A stretch of 64,000 bases of DNA from Rosa chinensis (taxonomy: Eukaryota; Streptophyta; Magnoliopsida; Rosales; Rosaceae), in the NCBI RefSeq assembly GCF_002994745.2, contig NC_037090.1, forward strand, positions 1,178,001 to 1,242,000, given 5' to 3'. Under the pieces are notes generated by a model, which was not told where the DNA came from, ran no database searches, and saw only the letters and a program-made list of their open reading frames with translations. This document shows, in pieces, positions 11,946 to 23,300 of the stretch. The position numbers were made by a program, and so were the translations under genes. The stretch's first letter is position 1. Each line of letters opens with the position of its first letter.

Positions 11946-12405
11946 AATAAAAAAGCGGAATTATAGAAATTCACGCTAAACGAACTAAGAGCGTTCGTAA
12001 TCTATGAACTAAGAGTGTTCATAATAATCGGACTAAGAGCGTCTGCAAAACATCAATTTATGGACTAAAAGTAGAATCGTGGGGATTCACTCTAAACGAA
12101 CTAAGAGTGTTCGTAAATCAATGAACTAAGAGTGTTCATAATAATCGGACTAAGAGCGTCCGCAAAACATCAATTTATGGACTAAAAGTAGAATCGTGGG
12201 GATTCACTCTAAACGAACTAAGAGTGTTCGTAAATCAATGAACTAAGAGTGTTCATAATAATCGGACTAAGAGCGTCTGCAAAACATCAATTTATGGACT
12301 AAAAGTAGAATCGTGGGGATTCACTCTAAACGAACTAAGAGTGTTCGTAAATCAATGAACTAAGAGTGTTCATAATAATCGGACTAAGAGCGTCCGCAAA
12401 CATCA
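11946..12405 (+). repeat. ~117 bp tandem repeat, about four copies, before gag
   Basis: GGACTAAAAGTAGAATCG starts at 12062, 12179 and 12296, an exact 117 bp period, with an earlier degenerate copy. Inside each unit the shorter phrase AACTAAGAGTGTTC recurs. Copies are nearly identical. The array lies in the untranslated leader of the element just upstream of the gag remnant. Confidence 0.9.
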
Positions 12406-12537
12406 TTGTTTTCATCTAATCCAAATATTCTTGGAAATTGATTTCTTGGTAGCATAGCTCAGAAATCTTATTATTTTAGTTTTCGTGGAAGTTTAAACTC
12501 CGAAACCAATATATCTTATCTTCCTATTTTTCAGGAT

Positions 12538-13103
12538 GTCGAATGAACCTAGACTCGACTTTCCAACACTTGACTCAACAGGCTCGGAATACCATGACTG
12601 GGTAACCGACGTTGAGAACCATCTCACTACGAGAGGGATATTGCCCATAATATAGGCACCTGACCAGGGCCTTGTGTTCCAACGAACACCCACAAAGCAT
12701 GCTGCTCAAGTAATTATCTTGATGTGACGACATATGGATAAATCTCTCAGATTAGAGTACATGTCGATCAAGGATTCAAGAAACCTATGGGTAGCGCTAG
12801 AAGAGCGCTTTGGCAATATCCACAATGTGGACAACCTGCACCTCAAATGAAAGGAGGTAACCACAAATGACATGTGTCATCGATATGGATCAATTGAAGC
12901 ATTGGTTCAAGCAATGCCATGCAAGTACCCAACTAGCTGCAAGCTACAAGGAGTATAGGCAATTGAGAGAGCAAGAAATCAATCTTGCTGAAGATGAAGA
13001 TATCAATCTTGCTGAAGATGAAGATGGTGAAGATATCACTCTCACCACTGAGGACTTCAAAGCTGCAAATAAAGAGCACAAGGATGCCGCAGACTTTGAT
13101 TAG
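12538..13103 (+). pseudogene. Copia gag remnant
   Basis: Translation from ATG 12538 gives MSNEPRLDFPTLD, then YHDWVTDVENHL, then a stop (TAG at about 12652). Further fragments read LRLEYMSIKDS and LWVALEERFGN. The C-terminal part has a zinc-knuckle-like CHRYGS with HWFKQC, in which one cysteine appears replaced by tyrosine. An acidic tail (NLAEDEDI repeated twice) ends at 13103. The gene is broken by stops and frame changes. Confidence 0.75.
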
Positions 13104-13429
13104 AATAGTCCTTTTCTATTTTCCAATAAAACGGCAAATGTGCCTTAGTCAACAAATGACAATTGTATTGACTCTTTCTCATGTGGCGTACCCAATGAAG
13201 TATGATGTCTAGGAAAGTAATTGAGATCGGGGTATTTAAGCGAGCCTCGCTCCACCAACATCTCTCTACTTCCCTGGTCATATTTCATTGGAATTACCAA
13301 ACGGATTGGCAATTACAATTTGTATAAGTTTGATTTTATTTTGGAATAGATTTTGGAAACTTTGATGTAATCATTGGCTATTAATAAAGTGTTGCATTTC
13401 GAACTTTAAAGATATAAGAGCCAATGGTT

Positions 13430-16420
13430 TTCATGTGAAAACACATTGTAAGAATGGACAAGAATTCCTTTGCATCGCCTCTAATAACTACGGACATAAA
13501 TGAGTATTAGAGAAACTTATGTGTCACTTTAGTGGGTTGCATGCAACCACTATTCGAGTCATTAAATCAAACCATGTCATAAGAGATGACTTATGGGATT
13601 CTGACACATATAGGCTTTAGCAAGACCGTTTGGGATATCCAGGTCATGATATGATGTTCCGTGTATTAAAGACTTCACGGACATCCATTCCTCAAAACAA
13701 AAAGAAGTACGAACCAAAGATATATTGGTCCAAAGACTTACTTCGTTTTGCAAAGCTTGCTCTTTAGCAAAGATAGGATCGAGACCATCCTATGCAAAGG
13801 ACACTAAAGAAAATATACCATTCTTACAAAGAATCCAAGGTGATATTTATGGACCTGTTCAACCAACTTGCGGACGTTTGAATATCTCATGATGTTGGTT
13901 GACACGCAAACACACTAATCACGTGTTGTGCCATTGTCCATCTATAAAAGCTACTTATGATATACTCATAGCACATATAATATGACAACGGGCTCACTCC
14001 CCGGATCATCCTATTTAGTCAAATGTATTTTGACTATGCTAGTGAGTATACATCGAAGATTTTCGATGGTTATTGCAAATGGAGTGATGTTGGATATCAC
14101 ATTCTCATATACACACCTAAATGGTCTCGCGGAAATAACTACGATGGTAGTTAAGACATTGGCAATGCGCACCAATCTCCTTATATCCGCTTGGGGTGAT
14201 GCAATATCGCATACAACTATGCTAATCCCTCTATGACCTACCGCCACTCAATGTATCCCTGCGTTACAGCTAGTGACTGGATACAAATATTTTGTACTTA
14301 AGCACATTTGAGTGAGTCATTTATGTGCCAATGTGAGCCATTTATGTGCCAAATGCGCTGCCACCACGCCTATGGTAGGTCCTTAAAAACAAGTGAGTAA
14401 CTTGGTTGGATTTGAGACTCCAACAAACGTCCGCCACTTAATGCCCTTGCCAGGCGATCTCCTTACCATTTGATTTACGGATGTCACTTTGATGAGACAG
14501 TCTTCTCATCGTTAGGGGGAGATAAGAACTCGAATGTTCAACAGGAACGACAGGAATTGTCGTGGTCTATCCCCACTATGTCTCATCTCAATCCCTATTA
14601 AAAGTGACGAGATCACACATTTACTGCAAAAATGCCTGCAAGGAAGGACGTCCCTACAAAGAGGATGTAGCGCCACCCTACACAGAGGTAGGCAAGGCGC
14701 CAACGCCATAGAAAGTGGCACTCTGGCGTTATAGGCCATGGCCCCAGCTAGAATGCGTGGGAAGCTCGTGGATTCGAAGGAGACTTTGGCATCCTTGGAT
14801 CATCGACACTCAACATCCGTCTCATAAGTATCTTCCAGATTATGGTTATTGTTGGGGGACGCCTCAACGTCAGAACCTATTCCTGAGAATATAGAGCTCT
14901 ATGAAATTACACTAGTGTACATGAGATATGGAAAAGAAACTCCATCATAATTGATGATATAGTTGCGCATTCTGTTGCGCATGAGTTTGTTGAGACCGAT
15001 GATATCGAACCACACTCCGTTGAAGCATGAATACCAACGTAGAGAAATTTAGCCTAAATGGAAAGATGAGATCCAGATTAAACGAAGAGGAAGGTTTTTG
15101 AGCCAGTGATGCCAACACCTCCTTACATAAAACCTATTGATTAATGGGTCTTCGTTAGAAAGCGTGTTGAGAAAACGAGATGGCAATCTCGCCTTATGGC
15201 GCAAGGCTTCTCACAAAACGCACTGGAATTAACTACGATGAGACATATTCTCTCGTAATGGATGACATTACATCCACTACCCTGTCAGTTTGGTAGTTTC
15301 CAAAATAACTGAACATGCAGCTTATAAATGTGGTCACTACGTATCTCTATGGGGATGTAGATACGAAATATACATGAAAGTTGATAGTGAAACTTTATTT
15401 ACCCAAATCAAGTGGCTCTAGGCCACGGAGCGCGTTTACAATAGAGTTGAAACGCTCACTAAAGTGACTACTTGATTGGGAAGGGATATGCCCGCGCGTT
15501 TCCATAACAAGTTTCGGATTCTATCGCGGTTTTCATGTTGGACATGATCTTCATTAGAAGCCCTTAAATAGTTAAGGGAAACCGCTGAACACTTGAAATC
15601 CGAGTTTGAGATGAAGGATTTTTGGGGGACACGATTAAGCCTCGGTTTTTTTAACTTGAGCACCGTGTTGATAGATGCTTAGGCATTTTGACAAGGTCAA
15701 GCCTTCAAGCACCCCATGATCATTCGTAGTCTTGATCCTGAAAATGATCCTCTTCGTCTGAATGGATGATCAGACGAAGATGTGCTAGAGAGGCTGAAAT
15801 GCCTTACTCAAGTACAATAAAGCGCATTATTGTACTTAACTCAATACACAAGACTAGACATCTCACTTTGCCATGAACTTGTTAGCTAAAGGTATAGCTC
15901 TGCGCCAACGCGATACCATTAGATTGGTGTAAAAGATATCTTTCTATAACTTGAGATGTACGATCGATATGGGCTTATTCTATCCCTATAGAAAGATGAT
16001 GGATTCGGACCCATCACATACTAGAAACGCCGCCAAACGCTGACCTGCGTTTTCTATCTCTACCCCAAAACGACATCAGCGTTTTGGAAGGTTTTGCTGA
16101 TATTGGGTATCTCTTGACCCATACAAAGGTCTTCCACCAAACTGGTAAAGTGTTCACCATGGGTAAGATCGCGATATCTTGGAGGTCTACAGAATAGACC
16201 TTAGTCGCTATATCTTCGAACAATGTAGAGATTATTGCTCTTCACGAAGAAGATCGTGAATGTATATGGATTGAATCCATAGTTACGCATGTTCGAACAG
16301 TTGTGGTTAATTTGAAGTCTACCACAGATGAGCCTACAAGCATTTAGGATAATGCTGCTTATTTTGAACAAATGAAGTAAGGCTACATCCAAAGCGACAA
16401 CACCAAGCATAAAATCAGCA
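13430..16420 (+). pseudogene. Copia pol remnant (integrase, reverse transcriptase, RNase H)
   Basis: Broken blocks are recognisable in Copia order. The GAG-pre-integrase piece has a DRLGYPGHDMMFRVLKTS-like stretch at ~13625. Integrase pieces read GDIYGPVQPTCG at ~13840 and NGLAEITTMVVK at ~14120, with ISAWGDA and ALQLVTGY following. A FTDCHFDETVFS-like segment lies at ~14475. The reverse transcriptase part includes YLYGDVDTKYT at ~15340. The RNase H part includes SQTGYVFTIG-like and ISWRSTEQTLVATSSNNVE-like stretches at 16130-16230. Many stops and frameshifts lie between the blocks, and parts are missing. Nothing here could be translated into a working enzyme. Confidence 0.8.
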
Positions 16421-16495
16421 ACAACTGACTCTCCTCAAAAGATCAATCAGAGGGAGAGATGTATACATATATGGTCTCGAAACGTGAAGAGTGTG

Positions 16496-16760
16496 TTGTG
16501 CTCTTTTTCCCTTTCGACCGAGGTAATTTTTGTCCCACTGGGTTTTTGTTACTCGGCAAGGTTTTTAATGAGGCAACAAGAGAAGCACCACGTTTGGGAG
16601 ACACAATAAGGAGTCTAATCAACGAGAGTTGAAATCAGGGGGAGTATCCAGAAGCATACTCACTTAACCATCGTGTACTCTTTTTTCTCCTTCGACCAAG
16701 GTTGTTTTTTCCCACAGGGTTTTATTACTTGGCAAGGTTTTTAACGAGGCAATTTCGAAG
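16496..16760 (+). repeat. Duplicated 3' untranslated motif of the Copia element
   Basis: The block with CTCTTTTTCCCTTTCGACC, TCCCACTGGGTTTT and GGCAAGGTTTTTAATGAGGC at about 16500-16575 recurs with changes at about 16679-16755. Such a motif is common just upstream of the polypurine tract in plant Copia elements. Here it is present twice. Confidence 0.75.
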
Positions 16761-16798
16761 CGCACGACTTAGACAAATACTATCAACATGAAATATCC

Positions 16799-16807
16799 AA
16801 GGGGGAG
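16799..16807 (+). other. Polypurine tract
   Basis: AAGGGGGAG abuts the first base of the 3' LTR, the expected position for plus-strand priming. Confidence 0.85.
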
Positions 16808-17197
16808 TGTTGTAGTATATATGAAACATGTTGTATTGTTCATAGTATAAAATGTCTATGTCATGTATAAGATAGGTATTTTAGGTATAGTGACTTGTGA
16901 GTCAAGCTTTATGCCAATGGGGAACAAGTGTGGCAATCTTCATCATCACAACCACAATGTGGAGCTGAAAATGGAGATGCCACAAAATGAGGCTACAAAT
17001 GGAGATGCCACAAAATGAGGCTACAAATGAAGATACCATCAAGTTGTATCATTATTTACTCCAAATGTATCCCTATAAATACCTCCTTTGAATGAAATGA
17101 AATACACACATTACTCTCCATTCTCAGAATCAAATCTCTCTCCCTCTCAAGTTAATTTATGTTCATTCCAAAGTTATTTTATGTTTGTCCTTAAACA
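16808..17197 (+). repeat. 3' LTR
   Basis: 390 bp, no difference found from the 5' LTR when read side by side. It is followed directly by the target duplication AGACA. Confidence 0.95.
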
Positions 17198-17340
17198 AGA
17201 CAATAATAAACAGAATGGTTCAGAGTGTGTTCAAAAGGACATTGGACTTATGGCAGCTGTCTAACCAAAAAAGAATATTCACAGCAGCAGCAATATAGAA
17301 TCAAAGAATTCACATTAGACAAAGTTAAGGGCACTGTTGT

Positions 17341-20300
17341 TCATTTTGCAGACTTGCCTTCTTGATGCAAACCCTCCCAGCTAATCTCTCGAGCACATTC
17401 CCCACACACAGTGGTGCAACCAGATTTTGTACCTTGACTTCTAAGGGTCAGCACATGTGAAAGCTTAGTGCATTTCCGCTGCACATAAGTATCCCTCACC
17501 TTGGATTCTGCAAGGCTGCTCATCTCTATTGCAGGCGAGTTCACAGTTGATGCAGCTGGCTCTGGCTTTTGGTCAACTGCAGATTCACTGACAGGAACTT
17601 GCTTCACTTCCTCCCATTCAAATGATTTCCGGTATACTTCCCAAGCCATGTCTTGCTCTTCTTTTGATAGCTTTTCCTCTTCATTCTCTTGCAATAGTGT
17701 CTCATGTAAGTGAAAATTAGCAATCCAGCTGAAAACAAAGGGAGAAAGCGATATAGTTTCCAATTGTCGAAAGCATAAATGAGCAACCAATATATATCAA
17801 TACATATGCTGATTAAAATAAGAATGAACATAGGAACATACCTCGGATAATGCTTGCCAATTAATCTTTCCATTAATTTGTCAGAAGCGCAACTTCCATG
17901 AGAAAGATGTGGTCCGTGCTTAGGCAAATTTTCGACTGAACCAGTGATACTTTGATTAGCTCTGTTATCTTGCTCAGGCCCATCATGGTTTTCATCGTCA
18001 CCAAACTCAAAAAGATGTAACATCTCTTCTTTAGATATTGTCCTATGTACCTGTTGTCTATCCACTACCCTTGCAGCCAGGCCCTCCTTTGTTACCTGTT
18101 TGTCATTTTTGCTTCATTAGAACATCATTCAGCCAAAAACCATAATATATATAATTAAGTCAATCTTGTTCTCCCATTACCTGACGCTTATAAATTTTTT
18201 CTTCCATAGTTCCATGTGCCATCAATCTGTAAGCAAACACCGGCTTTGTTTGGCCATACCTGAAATAAAGAAAACATACATATCATTGAAAATATGTCAC
18301 ATTATTTTGGAAAGATTTCCAGCTCTGTGAAACGGAAAAACATAGCCTGCCAATTGCAAGTACTTCCTCTCAATGTTACTCACTCTAGCACCATAAAGTC
18401 CCAACTCTACCTATAACAAAGTACACAACACCATTTGTAGCCCTGCCTTTTCACTCTATTTTTTTATCCATTACAAATGAATAGTGAACTTGAGCCCTCT
18501 ACACATTAAATAAAACCTTAAAGCCTTTAATTTTTTGCTGTCCTACTACATACACATAATTCTGGCTCTTAAAACCTCAAACAGCACCCCCTCTAATTTA
18601 TACAAAGTACCTTTTTATAATGTTATTGAGACCATTCATGCAATATGAAGCTATTTATGAAAAAAACAGAGGAAATGACCAAACAAAAGAATGAAAGGAA
18701 TCGCACCTCCAAGAACGATAGATAGCCTGAAGATCATAGGTTGGATTCCAAGACCCATCAACTATAATTACACGGTTAGCAGCATGAAGATTTATCCCCA
18801 AAGATCCAGCTTTGGTGGAAATTAGAGTGCATTTCACCCTCTTATTTGCAGGATCATTAAAGCGCTCAACCAGTTTTTGCCTTTCTGAGCTCTCTGTTCT
18901 ACCATCTAGCCTGAAGACCAACAAAAGAAATAAGTAAAAGATGCATATAACTCTGTTCTTCCATTTACATTTATATCAATTAGCGTGAAAAGATAGATAG
19001 GTAATGAGTAATGTCCCACTTTGGAAAATGCAAGAAAGTGATAATACCAACCTAAACCAATCTTTTCCTTTCTTCCAAAACTTCCATCTCTTCCCATGTC
19101 GAGGTAATCTTGCAAGGTAAAGTTCTATCAGATCAAGAGTTGGTATGCTCTGACTAAATACCAATGCCTTATCACCCACATCAGAACACATAGATAGAAT
19201 TTCAAGCAGCAATACCATTTTGCCACTATAATCAAGCTCCTTATAATTATTTTCATGGATGAGATCATTCCACCAATCCTGAAAAGGCAATAAATCATGA
19301 GCATTGTGTTTAAAGCAACCAAAAATGAAAAAACACAACATGAATACAGTTATTGCAACTCTTCTCAATCAACAGCTTACAGATTTCAGCACCCTATTGA
19401 AATTCAGCACCCTATTGAAAAGACGCAACATACCATAATGAGTTAATGACTTTAACAGGCTTCCATTTGGGTGGATCGATTTCTAATGCATAATCTCAGG
19501 GACAAAGTACTGTAACTATTAGCATTGGTTTTTACAGAAACTGGCTAATGCAGAACCAAAATTATTGCTCCTAGGCTCCTAGGCTCGAGAGTGGATTAAC
19601 TCGAGTTAAAAATAGTTTATTTAAATAGCTAGTAAAAAAATCTTACTTTAGAGGATCTGGAGAATTAAAGTATATTTCAAAGGAACTAATTATGCAGTAG
19701 ATCTTTGGCTAGTGATCCATGAGGATATTTTTCTTCTTAATCAATATATGGAGCTGAAACACCCCGATTTTTTTTTTTTTTCGGTAAAGTGTTTATTCCA
19801 TATTTTTTATTTTACATAAATAAAGTCAAATGAATGGAAAATGAAAAAGTAATAAAGTGCAAAAGACTACCATCTGAGTGTCAGTGTAGTTTGTCCAAAC
19901 CTATACCTTCTGAAAGTAACCATCATCTTTTTTTCCTGGCAAAATTTCATTGACATTCCCTTGCTTCTCTGTCAAGAAAGATATGCCACCATTATCACAC
20001 TGTTGGGAATATAGTCAGGTATAGGTGGGCATGTCTGCGCACACATTTAAAACAATAAAGAAAACTGCAAACGGCCATGCCATGCAGTCTCAATGCATAC
20101 TATCAAGACAATACCATGAACATCCATGGAACTCTTGCAAAAACCAGAACAACAAAACGTAAAAACCATACCTCCTATATAGTCAGTGTTTTCATCACTA
20201 GAGCTGTCATCAGCAAGAAAATTCTCAACACCATCTTCATGCCTCACATAGTCTTTGTCATCTTTTCTCAATTGCAATATCCCTGGATGGTTCCATATCT

Positions 20301-23300
20301 ACTACAGACAAAAAGTTTTTTTCATTACATAACACTTTACATGAAGAAAGAAGCATGATGAGCTAGTCTAATAGATATCACATATACAGGCCTTCCAGCC
20401 AGACATAAAGAACTTGCATACAAATTGCATTCACCTTTTACCTGTAAATTTCTAGTAAATTTTAGAGCATGCCCCTTAAGTGACAACTATGAAGAATTCC
20501 AACACTACCTAATAACGCAACAACCATTTCATGGAAAAGCAAAATCCAAGATAATTAAAGTATTCTTCTTCTTTATTTTTTTTATAACAGACCATAACAG
20601 TTTTGTCTGATTCCACCCAAATTTAGACAAGGTTCCGATTGATAAATAGTTCTAGAACCAATCATCTCACATTCTCATTCTCACCTACCAAATTCCAAAT
20701 CACATTCATATTCTTCACAAGTTGTAAATCATTAAAAGGTATGTTTGAAACGAAAGGGGACATCTTTGTATAGAAAACAAAATAAAAAAAAGTAAGCATT
20801 CCATGCATTTAGTTTAACTATCCTTTTAAGAGTAGTGTTCACCTGGTCACCAGATGACCAAGGATTTTGTGGTCACCCGTCCTCAGATTGAATTCCAAGG
20901 TTTGAAATTAAAACACTTCAAATGTTTTATTTTAATCTCAACCCTTGATAAGTTGATAAAATCCAAGGGTGAGTGAGCACAAAATCCTTGGTCACCTCGT
21001 GAGTCGTGACCGAGTGATCATGACTGATCCTGTTAATACTTGGAAGAAAAAACTACTCAACTCTTTCTGGTAAAGGTTAACTATACAGTTGACACAATTT
21101 TATTTTAATTTTCAAACCCTAGTTCAAAAATGGTGATTGAATATTTTCAAATGAATAGGGTGGATGCCTTCCCATACATTAATGTGTGCAATTGAGCAAC
21201 AGTGTGTGCTTGTCATTATCTGTAGATAATGAAACCTTGGGAACTTAACAGAAGTAATATACCTGAGCTAAGGCCTGGTAGCCAGCGAAAAAACCTCTTT
21301 TCATCTTTTCATTATAAATCTTGTCAGTAGTGAATCCGTGCACATCAAGGAATCTCTTGTATAATTTCTTCTGTATGGGAGAAAGCCTCACAGTTATCAC
21401 AAAGACAGTTTTAGGTGGTAAGTCCTTCTTCACCACGCTCATGTCCATTCTTTGAACAAATCCTTTCAACTGTTCATACAGAATATGCGATCTCTGATTC
21501 ATGATTTTCACATCTTCCACAGTTGAATTAGTATGCTGACCATTCTCTATGGGATTCTGGAAGCTGCACATAAGGTTATGCACAATTAAGATGTGTCATA
21601 AAAGGAAACAAGAACAATAAACAAGAGAAAACAAGATATATAAGTGAAAAAGTCTTGCCGGTTTCTAAACTCGTGGCTACTTCCAAGAAAACCTTCCCTT
21701 ACAAAATCAACCATCTGTAATCAATTAAAAATTCAAAGGAATCAAGAGGGTGTGTAATTTTATAGAAATGGTCAAATGAACAGCTATCAGGTGAACATAC
21801 ACAATAATATTCCATGAGATTGTTCTGAAGAGGTGATCCAGTTAATGCTATTCTTCTTTGGCATCTAACTTGTTTCAAGGCCTGGGTTACATCGGCCTTG
21901 GTATTCTTAATAATATGGGCCTCATCACAAACAAGTATATCAGGTCCATCCTGAAAGTTGGAAATGTAACAATAAGAAACAAGCTTGGGAAACAACTTGC
22001 ATATATTCGAACAACTTATATGCTAGATGATTAAATACCAAAATTTTAGCTTAGGACTACCAAGTTGAAGAGAAAACAACTCGCACATACAAAAGAAAGA
22101 TATCAAATACAAACTTAGTGGTTAACCTCAACCAACCTGTAAGGCATGACAAATTTCTCTAGCCATGTTCCGATCCTTCACATGCTTTCCAAGGGATAAG
22201 TTTCTGAAAGCGGAGTAGCCAATCAAGAAAACACCACCCTTAGCTCTCCATTTTGCAAGCAACTCTAGTCTCCTCTCCCTGGAATGCAAAGCAAGGATAC
22301 CAAGTGGTTAGAGAGAAGGTTGTTGTTAAAGTTCAGAAGATTTTGGTTTCACCTAGTTTCTGTACCTCTTGTCCACAGCTAAGCAAATAGTAACTTTCAA
22401 CTTTTATAAACAATACCTTTGTTTCTATAAAATTAAAATATCAAAATATAAAATGTTCAATTAAACCTTGACACATCTTCTAGCATGAAGATCCGAAGAG
22501 GCTTTACTTCTGAAGGTCTCCACTTCAAGAACTCTTGCCGCCAATTATGCAGCACATTAACAGGAGTGACAATAAGTGCAGTTTTTAATCCCAAATCGAT
22601 ACTTCTCATTGCAGTATACAGAAAAGTAATAACCTGAAAAAGCAACTTGACAAGTTATGCATCAACCCAATGAAAGGCTAAGACCTGCAAAAGCATATGA
22701 GGCATCTCCTCGCATTTTCCAAAATGGCTATGCCACTAGGCTGCAGGGTCATTACCACATGCACTATAACCTATCTAAAAAGTAGCACCTACACCAACAA
22801 TAACATCTTTGGGAATAAGATGGAGCGTAATACCTGAAGCGTTTTACCAAGGCCCATCATGTGAGCTAGAATACAACCAAGCCCTTTATCCCCAGACTTC
22901 ACTTCTCTGATAGATTGTACGATGTTCTCCCACATAAACCTTACGCCCGTAATCTGTGATACAGATCAAATCTTTACTTGATGTTACAAAGTGTAAAAAG
23001 GGCCGAGACACTATAGACAAAACTCCATGGAAAGTTACTACATTTGAAGCAATAACAGAAAACTCACCCGAGGTCACAATTAAGAAGCTCAAATTAAGTT
23101 ATAGATATGTATAAGCAATAGTAACAACTTTACAAGGACGTGGTAACATATAAGCTGATATAAAGAGAGCAATGAATGGAGCTGTTGAAATTTTCATCTC
23201 CTTTCTCCAATTATAAAGCATGTGGATGAGGAAGTTTGAAAGTAGCAGAAATTTCAAAATGGTCGAATTTAAGATGAAAGTTAGTATTGCAAAATTAATG

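Larger units (their letters stand above)
10907..17197 (+). mobile_element. Copia-type LTR retrotransposon, recent insertion, defective interior
   Basis: A 6291 bp element with LTRs at 10907-11296 and 16808-17197, flanked by the direct repeat AGACA at 10902-10906 and 17198-17202. The LTRs begin TGTTG and end AAACA. The order inside is: leader with two tandem repeat blocks, gag remnant, GAG-pre-integrase and integrase remnant, reverse transcriptase and RNase H remnant, then polypurine tract. Integrase lies before reverse transcriptase, which defines Copia (Ty1) elements. All coding parts carry stops and frameshifts, so the copy cannot be autonomous. The LTRs look identical base for base, so the insertion is young. 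Confidence 0.95.

Noticed and set aside
11946..12405. Regular repeats that might suggest a CRISPR-like array
   Set aside because: Units are contiguous 117 bp tandem copies without spacers, inside a plant retrotransposon.
14011..14739. Open frames on the minus strand of the retrotransposon
   Set aside because: They are antisense shadows of decayed integrase sequence on the plus strand.
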